NCBI RefSeq assembly: GCF_027579695.1
Contig: NC_083570.1
Coordinates: 4,061,001 to 4,125,000 of the forward strand
DNA: 64,000 bases
Direction: 5' to 3'
From: Neoarius graeffei
Lineage: Eukaryota > Chordata > Actinopteri > Siluriformes > Ariidae
Below are positions 22,440 through 33,470 of this stretch, in pieces (the first letter of the stretch is position 1; each line of letters opens with the position of its first letter). Position numbers and translations under genes: made by a program. The notes below the pieces were generated by a model. That model saw nothing but the letters and a program-made list of their open reading frames with translations. It was not told where the DNA came from and did no database searches.

Positions 22440-24802
22440 TAAGAAATACCGTGACCGACTTGCTCAACTAAGACTGATATCTTCCATTTTATGATGCGCC
22501 AAATGTTTTCTATGGGTGAAAGATCTGGACTGCAGGCTGGCCAGTTCAGTACCCGGACCCTTCTTCTACACAGCCATGATGCTATAATTGATGCAGTATG
22601 TGGTTTGGCATTGTCATGTTGGAAAATGCAAGGTCTTCCCTGAAAGAGATGTCATCTGGATGGGAGCATATGTTGCTCTAGAACCTGGATATACCTTTCA
22701 GCACTGATGGTGTCTTTCCAGATGTGTAAGCTGCCCATGGCACATGCACTAATGCAACCCCATACCATCAGAGATGCAGGCTTCTGAACTGAGTGCCGAT
22801 AACAACTTGGGTCATCCATGTCCGAATGACACGGCGTCCCTGATTTCCATAAAGAACTTCAAATTTTGATTCGTCTGACCACAGAACAGTTTCTCACTTT
22901 GCCACGGTCCATTTTAAATGAGCCTTGGCCCAGAGAAGACGTCTGCGCTTCTGGATCATGTTTAGATACGGCTTCTTCTTTGAACTATCGAGTTTTAGCT
23001 GGCAACAGCGGATGGCACGGTGAATTGTGTTCACAGATAATGTTCTCTGGAAATATTCCTGAGCCCATTTTGTGATTTCCAATACAGAAGCATGCCTGTA
23101 TGTGATGCAGTGCCGTCTAAGGGCCCGAAGATCACGGGCACCCAGTATAGTTTTCCGGCCTTGACCCTTACGCACAGAGATTCTTCCAGATTCTCTGAAT
23201 CTTTTGATGATATTATGCACTGTAGATGATGATATGTTCAAACTCTTTGCAATTTTACACTGTCGAACTCCTTTCTGATATTGCTCCACTATTTGTCGGC
23301 GCAGAATTAGGGGGATTGGTGATCCTCTTCCCATCTTTACTTCGGAGAGCCGCTGCCACTCCAAGAAGCTCTTTTTATACCCAGTCATGTTAGTGACCTA
23401 TTGCCAATTCTGTGGCCCCATGCATGAACCTGATAACCCACATATTTTTAAAAATGAGAAAATTGAATCTGAATATAATAATCTGTAAATTTGATATCAG
23501 TCAACCAGACATAGATTTGAGGTTTGTAAGGGTTTCATAAACATGTCTCCAGTTAGTCTGAAAATTGCACTGGTGAAAATTTTAAACAGCTAAGAAAAAT
23601 GCAGATATATGTATATGAGGTGAATCTCCCCAATGAAGAATCTGGTGCATGAACCTGACAACCCTCAGGTTGTCAGGTTCATTCACGGTAAAACATTAAA
23701 AAAGTAGCATTACTACTTGGTTACAAAGTAATACTTTATTAACTGCAAACAACAACAACATGGTTTCAAATGAAACAACTGAATAATGAAGAAACTTGTG
23801 AAATCATCTAGTTTTAAGCCTTCCACGGCAAGTTTATATGGTATAGGCCCCAATGGCATTGCACACCGGTCCATATACTATGTCTTCTGAGGCACATCAC
23901 AAGCATATGAAAGACAACCTGCAAAATAAATCTACTTGATAGTGTATAGACTTGGAATGTTTCAAAGGGTTCAATGAATATACTATATACGAGTATACTA
24001 TTTCCTGAGTATTGCATATTAACATGTTTTGTTGTAGGACTGCACGAAATATAAGCAGCAATACACACACAATTCCCATTTCAAATGTGATAGGCGTAGT
24101 AAGCCAGCCTACAGCGGTCCAGATAAATTTAATGCGTCCCACACAATGTAAATGTTGAAAATTTTTAATTCTAGTACTGCTTGGTTGTTCTGTGATCACA
24201 GATATATATACATACCTCTAAGGATTTCACTAATAACTTCCTGAAAGTATAGCCTTCTCGCAGTTGTCTTCGCACGTCTTCCCATGGGCGCTGCTATGTT
24301 GGATTTTGTTGGTTGTCAGGTTCATGCATGGAAAAATATTTTGATTATATGCTCAGCAGATAGTGCTGCTACCTGTATTACAGAAGTGGAACTAATTATC
24401 AGTTCGTCAATTTCAGGGAAGGCAGATATTGATATGAACTGTTCAGAGACATGCCCAACTAAAATTTTTGGAACAAGTGGGTTGTCAGGTTCATGCATGG
24501 GGCCACAGAATTGACCTAATGAGTTGCAATTTGGTCCTCCAGCTGTTCCTTTTTTTGTACCTTTAACTTTTCCAGCCTCTTATTGTCCCTGTCCCAACTT
24601 TTTTGAGATGTATTGCTGTCATGAAATTTCAAATGAGCCAATATTTGGCATGAAATTTCAAAATGTCTCACTTTCAACATTTGATATGTTGTCTATGTTC
24701 TATTGTCAATACAATATCAGTTTTTGAGATTTGTAAATTATTGCATTCTGTTTTTATTTGCAATTTGTACTTTGTCCCAACTTTTTTGGAATCAGGGTTG
24801 TA
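22440..24802 (-). pseudogene. Tc1-like transposase with a nested element
   Basis: The best frame is 23388 to 22894 (164 codons): an N-terminal helix-turn-helix region (IPLILRRQIVEQYQKG, SSSTVHNIIKRF), then a TGA stop just before the ETVLWSDESKFEV segment with the first catalytic Asp. The rest of the DDE region continues toward 22460 with more stops. The 5' end is split by a 1.1-kb insertion at 23410-24508. The outer inverted repeat (reverse complement TACAACCCTGATTCC) ends at 24802. The other end is not recognisable. Confidence 0.8.
23410..24508. mobile_element. 1.1-kb inverted-repeat element in Tc1, AATT target
   Basis: The ends are CTGTGGCCCCATGCATGAACC and its near-exact reverse complement. 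AATT flanks both sides (23406-23409, 24509-24512). The terminal unit recurs inside: GCATGAACCTGACAACC followed at once by its inverse at about 23648-23684, and again at 24307-24331. No open frame is convincing. It is a nonautonomous DNA element of unassigned family. Confidence 0.7.
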
Positions 24803-25344
24803 ATCAGAAGAACTGAGACAATCACATTCTGAAGCAAATTAAATAATCTTATACTGGTAACTTAAATACACAATACAAGTTACATGTATTAATCTAAATG
24901 CAGGGAAACAATGAGTGGTGGTGTTTTTTCATCCAAATTAGAGTCACAGCTTACCCGTCTGTGTTCTCACTTCTTGAAGGCCGATCTTGTGACCGATTGT
25001 TTTGAAACGATCTGACTTTCATTTGTTCGTTCAGTTCTCCATTCATTCGCTTCTTCCACGTAAGGGTGAGATATTGCTGCTGAGGCAAGCATATCCAGCG
25101 GTGAAACCAGACGGCCGGTCCACTCATTCTCCATTTTCTCCATACTGAGTACTCCACCATTACTGCAAGGCTCATGCAATTACTAAAATCTGGGACGGAG
25201 TGGGATGGGATGTCACCGGTTTTAGGTCACTGCCCGAGCAATATGTCTCATTTCGTCCCGGATTTTAGCAACAACCCTTGGCTCACACTCCAGGAGAACT
25301 GGTTTAAAGTCAGTCAAGAACTGACTTTACTTTTCTTATAGTTT

Positions 25345-25575
25345 TATTCTCCTTTAGTTGTTGATACTGCAACATCTTTCAATATGGACTTATAGCCAAC
25401 ACTTCTCAACAGATCAGAGGTTTTGTACGAGTCCTCAGTAAAATGTTCAGAGGAGAGAACTTCTCACAAAACACATCCAAATCTCTGCAGTTTGAATATT
25501 CCTGGGCCATGAATGCAACATAAATCCATCTTCTGTTATGTTGCTGTACCCACCAAAAACACATCTACGTGGCAT
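25345..25575 (-). pseudogene. THAP-domain exon of the Kolobok-like element
   Basis: From ATG at 25575 the minus strand reads MPRRCVFGGYSN and MLHSWPRN, the opening of a THAP finger. The second zinc-ligand Cys is Tyr. An indel shifts the frame near 25450, after which SEHFTEDSYKTSDLL, the THAP C-terminal half, is readable. It is a decayed DNA-binding domain of the host transposon. Confidence 0.65.
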
Positions 25576-26564
25576 GGCGATAAATTAGCTCAAAATGGAG
25601 GATAGGAGTTGCAGTCAGCTCTGTGTTTTAGTATAGCGGAAATGGCAATGAGACAGATAGCCTTCCTGCTGTGATGTCACGGATCTCAAGGTCATTCACT
25701 CAGGCCGCTACCTATATGAATCACTTTAATCGTAAAAATTACTACATCAGATTTATTGTTAATGCTTAAAACTATTACTATGCCATTCTTGAGGTTTCAG
25801 GCATTTATAAATAAAAAGTGAGGCCATGGCTCTGCGTATCTCCTTTAAAAACTTTAAAAATTTGGAAGTTTGTAAGTGAAGACAAATGTAATTCGGATAA
25901 ATGTCTCAAGTCCCTGTTATTCGCAGTACAAGAGGTCCCACAAGCCTCCGCTTGATTCTCCCCGTTCAAATTATTATATGGGTGCAAGCCTCGCGGCATT
26001 TTGGATGTGCTGTGGGAAAATTGGGAGGAGGGACCTTCAAACAGTAAAAATGAAATTCAGTATGTTCTCAGCCTGCATGCAAAGCTCCACACACTCGGTC
26101 ACTTAACCCAGGAGAATTTATGGCAGACACAAGAATGTCAGGCCTGGCTGTACAACAGGGGTGCGTGTCTTAGAGAATTCACACCGGGAGATAAAGTGCT
26201 TGTATGATTGCCCACTTTGAGCTCAAAATTTATCGCTAAGTGTCAAGGGCCCTTTGAGGTCACACGGCAAATCGGGGATGTCGACTATGGGGTGAGGTGA
26301 ATGGATATACACCTCACTACAAATATACCACCTCAACCTACTAAAATCTTGGAATGAGTGGGTCCCCATGGCATTGGCATCAGTAGTTCCAGAGAGGGCA
26401 GAGCTGTGGCTGGATGTAAAAAAAATAGTGACCACTCGAGCCACTCTGGTCCCCTGTGAAGACCACCTCTCATCAGCCAACTCACGGAGGTTGCCAAGTT
26501 GCAAGTGGAGTTTTCCAACATGTTCTTGCCCCTTCCTGGCCACACTCACCTCATAGAACACCAC

Positions 26565-27704
26565 CAATCCATAGTCAGACAGATTGTGTACAAATGGAGG
26601 AAATTCAAGACCATTGTTACCCTCCCCAGGAGTGGTCGACCAACAAAGATCACTCCACGAGCAAGGCGTGTAATAGTCAGCGAGGTCACAAAGTACCCCA
26701 GGGTAACTTCTAAGCAACTGAAGGCCTCTCTCACCTTGGCTAATGTTAATGTTCATGAGTCCACCATCAGGAGAACACTGAACAACAATGGTGTGCATGG
26801 CAGGGTTCCAAGGAGAAAGCCACTGCTCTCCAAAAAGAACACTACTGCTCATCTGCAGTTTGCTAAAGATCACGTGAACAAGCCAGAAGGCTATTGGAAA
26901 AATGTTTTGTGGATGGATGAGACCAAAATAGAACTTTTTGGTTTAAATGAGAAGCATTATGTTTAGAGAAAGGAAAACACTGCATTCCAGTATAAGAACC
27001 TTATCCCATCTGTGAGACATGGTGGTGGTAGTATCATGGTTTGGGCCTGTTTTGCTGCATCTGGGCCAGGGCGGCTTGCCATCATTGATGGAATGACGAA
27101 TTCTGAATTATACCGGTGAATTCTAAAGGAAAATATCAAGACATCTGTCCATGAACTGAATCTCAAGAGAAGGTGGGTCATGCAGCAAGAAAATGACCCT
27201 AAGCACGCAAGTCGTTCTACCAAAGAATGGTTAAAGAAGAATAAAGTTAATGTTTTGGAATGGCCAAGTCAAAGTTCTGACCTTAATCCAATTGAAATGT
27301 TGTGGAAGGACCTGAAGCGAGCAGTTCATGTGAGGAAACCCACCAACATCCCAGAGTTGAAGTTGTTCTCTAAGGAGGAACGGGCTAAAATTCCTCCAAG
27401 CCGGTGTGCAGGACTGATCAACAGTTACCGTAAACATTTAGTTGCAGTTATTGCTGCACAAGGGGGTCACACCAGATACTGAAAGCAAAGGTTCACATAC
27501 TTTTGCCACTCACAGATGTGTAATATTGGATCCTTTTCCTCAATAAATAAATGACCAAGTAGAATATTTTTGTTTCATTTGTTTACCTGGGTTCTCTTTA
27601 TCTACTTTGAGGACTTGTGTGAAAATCTGATGAAGTTTAAGGTCAGATTTATGCAGAAATATAGAAAATTCTAAAGGGTTCACAAACTTTCAAGCACAAC
27701 TGTA
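26565..27704 (+). pseudogene. Tc1-like transposase (second family), nearly complete
   Basis: Frames at 26499-26966 and 27180-27482 encode most of a Tc1/mariner transposase: HTH with SGRPTKI, the DDE start VLWMDETKIELFG, the second Asp in NDPKH, and the SSDLNPIEMLWKDLK block with the last acidic residue. Stops occur at 26964 and near 27118. The right inverted repeat ends TTTCAAGCACAACTGTA at 27704. The left inverted repeat is missing where it abuts the gypsy RT, so the 5' end is truncated. Confidence 0.85.
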
Positions 27705-28115
27705 TATTATATTTTAAGGTAACTTCATGTTGTGCTGTGAGGTTCTGTGCACTTTAACTTTTGAACCAACAGGTGCATTTGGATAAGTAAAGCCTATTTT
27801 TCTGTATTTTTGTAGTCCTGGTAATCTTTTATATTGGTAAATTTTTTTATAGGACCATTGCTCAGTGTCTTTGTTTTTTTTAATCAATAGTTTTTCAGTA
27901 ATAACTTAATATTTAACATATCACTCAATTTTAATCACAAAAAGAGAAAATCGCAACAATTTCTCGCAACTTTCACTTCCTCCCGCAATGTAATCGCAAG
28001 AAAAACCTAAAAAACACCGCAACTTTCATCGCAATGTTTTGGAAAAACCACCACAACAACAGACATTTTAGCCCGCAACAATCACAAAAATGGCCCGCAA
28101 AATCCTAGGGGGAAT
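27705..28115. other. No gene seen; AT-rich
   Basis: Anonymous AT-rich DNA between a Tc1 end and a LINE tail. It has CGCAAC-rich phrases near 27950-28090 that may be an old repeat. Confidence 0.5.
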
Positions 28116-28198
28116 GATTAGATTAGATTAGATTAGATTAGATTAGATTAGATTAGATTAGATTAGATTAGATTAGATTAGATTAGATTAGATTAGAT
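28116..28198. repeat. (GATTA)n LINE tail
   Basis: About 16 perfect copies of GATTA directly adjoin the 3' end of a minus-strand LINE, as expected of a LINE whose tail is a short tandem repeat rather than poly(A). Confidence 0.9.
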
Positions 28199-31100
28199 AA
28201 AACTTTATTGATCCCTTTGGGAGGGTTTCCTCAGGGAAATTAAGATTCCAGCAGCATCATTACAGATAAACAGAGAAAAGAAATAGAGAAAACTTCTAGA
28301 TAAATTAAAATAAATTAAGTATTTATGTGGGGGGGGGGGCAGGAAAGATATTGCACTTTATATTGCACATTATATTACATATTGTCCAGTATTGCTTATT
28401 GTCAGGCTAGGCTACTGCTCCTTCCCATCCTCTGTCCTCCTGTTACCCCTCCTCCCCCCAGAGAGGAGCTGTACAGTCTGATGGCATGAGGGACAAAGGA
28501 GTTTTTGAGTCTGTTCATCCTGCACTTGGGAAGGAGCATTCTGTCACTGAACAGGCTCCTCTGGTTGCTGATGACGGTGTGCAGAGGGTGACTGGCATCG
28601 TCCATGATGTTCAATAGTTTGTCCATAGTCCTCTTCTCTGCCACCGTCACCAGAGAGTCCAGCTTCATGCCAACCACAGAGCCGGACTGCCTGATCAGTT
28701 TGTCCAGCCTGGATGTGTCCTTCTTGGATGTGCTGCCCCCCCAGCACACCATGGTGTAAAACAAGACACTTGCAACCAGAGACTGATAGAACATCCACAC
28801 GAGTTTCCTGCAGATGTTAAAGGACCACAGCCACTTAAGGAAGTATAGCTTGCTCTGTCCCTTCCTGTATAAGTGATTGGTGTTGCAAGTCCAGTCCAGC
28901 TTGCTGTCCAGCCACAGCCCGAGGTACTTGTAGGAATCCACAGCCTCCATCTCGACTCCCTCGATCAGAACTGGTTGTGACCTTGGTCTGGCCCTCCCAA
29001 AGTAAATGACCAGCTCCTTGGTCTATGAGGTGTTGAGCTGCAGATGGTTCCTGTTGCACCACACAGCAAAGTTCCTCACCAGACTCCTCTACTCCTCCTC
29101 TCTGTCGTCACTGATACACCCAACGATGGCTGTGTCATTGGCAAACTTCTGAATGTGACAGCTCCGAGTTGTAGCAGAAGTCCGCGGTGTACAGGGTGAA
29201 GAGAAGAGGGGCCAGCACCATGCCCTGGGGTGCTCCAGTGCTGCTAATCACAGTGTCAGATGTGGTGTCCTTCAGCCTGATGTACTGTGGCCTGTCAGTG
29301 AGGTAGCTGGAGATCCAGGTGACCAGGCAGGGGTCCACTCACATCCTGTTCAGTTTGTCCTGAGGCAGTAGGGGCTGGATGGTGTTGAAGGCACTCGAGA
29401 AGTCCAAGAAGAGGATCCTCACTGTGCCATTTCCCTTATCCAGATGCAAGTGGGCTCGGTGTAGCAGGTAGAGGATGACGTCTTCCACACCAACACCTGC
29501 TCAGTATGCAAACTGCAGACAGTCCTGGGCATGTTGTACCTGGGGTCTGAGGAGGCTGAGGAAGAGCTGCTCCAATGTCTTCATCAGATGTGAAGTGAGT
29601 GCCACTAGTCGGAAGTCGTTCAGCACACTGGGCCAATTCTTTTTGGGAACTGGAACGATACATGATGTCTTCCACAGGGTTGGCACTCTCTGCAGCTGCA
29701 GGCTGAGGTTGAAGTTGTGTTGGAGTGGTTCACCCAGGACAGCAGCGCAGGTCTTCAGTAGTTGTGGACACACCTTGTCCGGGCCTGCTGCTTTCCTGGG
29801 GTGAAGCTTCCTCAGTTGACCTCTGACCTGGTCTACAGTAATGCATAGAGGAGTCTGTGTTGAGGTGGGGGAGGAGGGGGCTGCTGTAATGACTGGGGGG
29901 AGGTGTGTTGAGGGAAGAAGGAGAGATGGCTGCAGTGAGGGAGAGGGTGCAGGGGACATGGGCTGGTTGAACCGATTGAAGAAGTCATTCAACTCATTCG
30001 CCCTCTCCACTGTCCCCTCAATGACTCTGGTCTTTGTATTGTGGCCTGTGATGGTTTTCACACCTTCCCAGACCTCCCTCATGCTCTTCTCCTTCAGCTT
30101 CTGCTCCACCTTTCTCCTGTAGCTGTCCTTAGCTTCCCTCATGCAGCGTTTCACCTCCTGCTGTGCTGGTTTCATTTTCTCCCTATCCCTGCTCCTGAAG
30201 GCGGCCATCTTCCTTTTGAGGACAGCTTTGACTTCCTGTGTTACCCATGGCTTGTTATTAGGGTAACACCGTACAGTCTTAGTGGGGGAGACCACGTCTG
30301 CACAAAAGTTGAGGTAATCTGTCAGACAGTGTGTCAGCCCCTCTATGTCTTCACAGTGTGGGCTAAGCAGCACATCCCAGTCTGTGATGTCATAGCAGTC
30401 TCTAAGGGCATATTCCATTTCAGGGGACCACCTCCTGATGGAGCTAGTTGTTGCAGGCTGCCTTTGAACCGGGGTGGGTGGGTGTACTTCGGCTGCAGAA
30501 CAACCAGGTTGTGGTCAGACTTCCCTAGTGGGGGGATGGCTGTGACTCTGTATGCATCCTTCACATTAGCATACAGCAAGTCACTTGTCCTGTTGTTCCT
30601 TGTTGGACAATCCACAGCCTGCTAAAAAGCAGCCAAAGTAGAGTCCAACATAACATAGTTAAAGTCCCCAGAAATGATGATAAATGCCTCAGGGTGCTGT
30701 GTCTGCAGCCTTGCTGTGACAGAGTGAATCCTCTCACATGCAGCGGCTGCGGCTGCCCTCGGAGGGATGTAAACACAGATGGTGATCATGTGACTGAACT
30801 CCCTTGGCAGATAATATGGCCGCAGGCTAACAGCTAGCAGCTCCAAGTCTGGGCAACATAAAGCTGTCTTTACGGAGATATATCCTGGGTTACACCAGCG
30901 GTTGTTAACATAAATGATGAGTCCCCCACCTTTGCCTTTCCCGCATGCTTTAGTGTCTCTGTCGGCTCTCACAGCAGTGAATCCCCGCAGGTCCACATTA
31001 GCATCCGGTACAAGGTGTGTCTCCGTAAAGATAAATAAGCTGCTCTCCTGGTAAATCCACTGGTTGTTCAGAGCGGAAAGCTCACGACTTTATTCAGCAG

Positions 31101-31453
31101 CGAGTTCACATTCCCCATGATAACGGAGGGAATGGATGGTTTGTAGCACTGCCGGTTGTCCGCTAGCCTAGCCTTTAGCTTAGCTCCAGCTTGGCAGCCC
31201 CTGGGTTTCCTCCTCAGCTCCAATGGGATGGGGTGTCGTATCCCGGCTCATCCCATTGTTTTCAGGGCCAGCAGCTCCTCTCTCGAATAAGTGAGAAAAC
31301 TGGCTCCTGGTTGCGTGTTAAAGTTAAATATCCACGTTATATAGTTAAACACACTATCTTCGTAAGAAGAGCAAAAAAAGGTAGAAAAAAGAGGTTTAAA
31401 GAGCTAAAAACTACAGAGTTACTGGAGAGGCAGCCATCTCACCCAGCGCCCAG
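28199..31453 (-). pseudogene. Rex/CR1-type LINE, near full length, inactive
   Basis: Minus-strand frames in order are endonuclease (30996-30622 and 30615-30343, with the GKSDHNLV motif), linker and RT N-terminus (30418-29501, with LHPRKAAGPD and PVPKKNWPSVLNDFR), RT middle (29338-29135, with GAPQGMVLAPLLFTLY) and C-terminus (28950-28402). The RT box that should be FADD reads FAND in the frame around 29140, so the first catalytic Asp is lost. Frameshifts and stops separate the blocks. A 5' UTR-like part extends to 31453, where it abuts a Tc1 fragment. Confidence 0.85.
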
Positions 31454-31788
31454 TTTTGTTGACCTTAATCCAATAGAAATGTTGTGGAAGGACCTGAAGT
31501 GAGCAGTTCATGTGAGGAAACCCACCAACATCCCAGAGTTGAAGCTGTTCTGCACAGAGGAATGGGCTAAAATTCCTCCAAGCTGGTGTGCAGGACTGAT
31601 CAACAGTTACCGGAAACATTTAGTTGCAGTTATTGCTGCACAAGGGGGTCACACCAGATACTGAAAGCAAAGGTTCACATACTTTTGCCACTCACAGATC
31701 TGTAATATTGGATCATTTCTCAATAAATAAATGAGCAAGTATAATATTTTTGTTTCATTTGCTTAACTGGGTTCTCTTTATCTACTTT
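31454..31788 (+). mobile_element. Tc1 3' fragment
   Basis: It matches 27283-27595: the DLNPIEMLWKDLK block, now with a stop, through the transposase C-terminus and part of the 3' untranslated region. It is cut on both sides by the LINE and an LTR fragment. Confidence 0.8.
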
Positions 31789-32178
31789 TTGTCAGAAATG
31801 GCGAGCTGAGGTGAAGTGAGGACCCAAAAGCAGACTCAACAGGCAGTGTACAGAAAATAACTTCTTTAATGAAGTACAGGGTAGAGGTACAATAGGGCTC
31901 AGGCAAAAATCAGAGGTCAAAGAGCAGGCCAAGAGGTCAAAACACAGAAGAGCAGGCAGTCATGGTCAGAGTCAAAAACAGGACAGAAAATCTTCACAAA
32001 AACTGAAGAAAACAGGGACAAGGGAAACCCAGGCAGAGGAAGCAAAAAACACAATCCAGAAGAACAGGCAGGTAAAACAGGGGCAAAAATTGAACAGAAA
32101 TCTAGACAAACAAACACAAAACAATACCAGCAGGAGAATCAGGAAATCAGAATACGAAAGGGGTGTAGCATGGCCCTG
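31789..32178 (-). repeat. LTR fragment of another family
   Basis: The left boundary is TGTCAGAAATGG, so the minus strand ends CCATTTCTGACA. A TTAAAG-type poly(A) region lies near 31865. The sequence is low-complexity and T-rich on minus. It abuts gypsy copy B at 32178, so the 5' part of the LTR is gone. Confidence 0.5.
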
Positions 32179-33156
32179 GCTCCCCACAGCACCAGCAACC
32201 CGGCCCGGGCTTTCTCTCTGCACCGGTGCTCTGGGGCTCACTCACCTGAGGGGGGGAGAGACAGACATGGAAGCGGGAAACGGGAGGGCACCACGGGTGC
32301 GGCGGGCCAGCTGGGGTGGGGCAGGCGCCCGCCTCTGCGGTGGGGGAATGGGGCGAGGACGAGACACAGAATGGGAGGGGGAGAGAGAGAGAGAGGAGAA
32401 GAGGAGATCTGCAATCCTACCATGGGAACAGCCACCAAATGATCCTCCGCCAACTCGATGGCCTGATCTAGCGATGCCGGGCGATGGCACTGGACCCACT
32501 CCGCGGTCCCTTTGGGAAGTCGGGCGATGACCTGCTCCAGTGCCACCAGATCGACGATTCCCTCGGCGTCACAGTTGTCGGCCCTCAGTCACCGCTGGCA
32601 GGCGTCCTGGAGTTGCTGGCCAAACTCAAACAGGCGGCCGACCTCCTGTAGGTGTACAGCGCGGAAGCACTGGCGTTGTTGTTCTGGGGTGCGCCCCACA
32701 TGCTGGAGGACGGCCCGGCGCAGGTCCACGTAGACCAGCCGGCTGTCGGCGGGGAGCTGTAGTGCGGCCAGCTGCACCTTGCCCGTTAGCAGGGGGAGGA
32801 GTCGCGCCACGCGCTGTTCCACCGGCCAGCCCCAGGCCTCTGCTGCTTGCTCAAAGAGCGCTAGGAAGGCCTCGGGGTCATCATGCGGGCCCATCTTTGT
32901 TAGGGTGAGGTGGGGAGGGCCCGCGGCAGTGGAGGTGGTGGACCCCGCTGACGCGAGGAGGTGCCGGAATGCCTGACGATCTTCCTGTTGCACCAGCACC
33001 AGGGCCTCGAACCTTTGCGCTTGCTCCTTTTGGAGGGCAACCAGTGCATGGTGCTGGCTCTGTTGGGCCATGGCGAAGGTGTGGATCAGGTCCACGAAGG
33101 GGGAGGACTCCATGGGGCTGTTCTCCTCTGTGCTCCTTCCTGGGTTTCGGCCCCAC
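32179..33156 (-). pseudogene. gag: Gmr1-like gypsy copy B gag, disrupted
   Basis: The minus frame 33218-32589 begins in the LTR and encodes the gag N-terminus (MESSPFVDLIHTFA) and capsid-like region (DDPEAFLALFEQAAEAWGW, LRRAVLQHVGRTPEQQRQ). A stop near 32590 and a shift lead to the frame 32546-32238, ending in a Pro/Ser-rich linker. The copy breaks off at 32179, just at the zinc-knuckle codons. It lies in opposite orientation to copy C and abuts it head to head. Confidence 0.82.
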
Positions 33157-33470
33157 TGTAGGACTTTGAGTGGGTGGGTGGAGCACAGAAGTACGGCAGG
33201 CCAGAACTGAGTTGTCAAAACTCTTTATTGTGACACTTTTCAGTCGAACACAATCTCCCAGCCACACAGACATGCACACACACATTAATCATCTGGTTGG
33301 GGAGAGAGCTCCCTTCCACTGCTCTCTCTCTCCTTCTATAGGGCACGGTCTCTGGGGAAGACACACAAACACAGGTTAATTGACATCAGGTGTAGTGATT
33401 CTGCCACTTACCTTCCCTGACTCTGCCCTCTGGTCACAGACCGACGCTTGACCCTGCCCCTGCTGCCACA
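33157..33470 (-). repeat. 5' LTR of gypsy copy B
   Basis: The minus strand reads TGTGGCAG ... TCCTACA (314 bp), followed by the primer site TGGGGCCGAAACCCAGGA, a near match to tRNA-Phe. It ends exactly where the gag of copy C begins, at 33471. Confidence 0.85.

Larger units (their letters stand above)
22182..25844 (-). mobile_element. Kolobok-like DNA transposon, TTAA target site
   Basis: The left end AGCAGATACTCAGAACC and the reverse complement of the right end AGGAGATACGCAGAGCC are inverted repeats. TTAA flanks both sides (22178-22181, 25845-25848). Rejoining the flanks restores the gypsy integrase reading as in the copy at 48.6 kb, proving a clean insertion. A THAP-coding remnant lies at 25345-25575 on minus. 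TTAA duplication plus THAP fits the Kolobok superfamily. Most of its 3.66 kb is a nested Tc1. Confidence 0.75.
21175..26564 (+). pseudogene. Gmr1-like gypsy copy D gag-pol, nested and broken
   Basis: The gag start is at 21175 (MESPLLKDLIHALA), open for about 74 codons. A large deletion then removes the rest of gag and the protease and joins at a CT microsatellite (21409-21448). Integrase follows at 21589-22164 with the HHCC finger and the first two catalytic Asp. The gene is split at TTAA (22178-22181) by a 3.66-kb insertion and resumes at 25849 with the integrase C-terminus and GPF module. It ends at 26564, where a Tc1 abuts. RT, RNase H and the 3' LTR are missing. Many substitutions and stops show it is older than the copy at 50.6-55.5 kb. 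Confidence 0.82.

Noticed and set aside
28116..28198. Telomere-like or CRISPR-like short tandem repeat
   Set aside because: It is a perfect GATTA array without spacers, sitting at the 3' end of a LINE as its tail.
32090..33285. Many overlapping open frames on both strands at 32.1-33.3 kb
   Set aside because: GC-rich gag sequence of copy B keeps several frames open. Only the minus frames with gag motifs are real.
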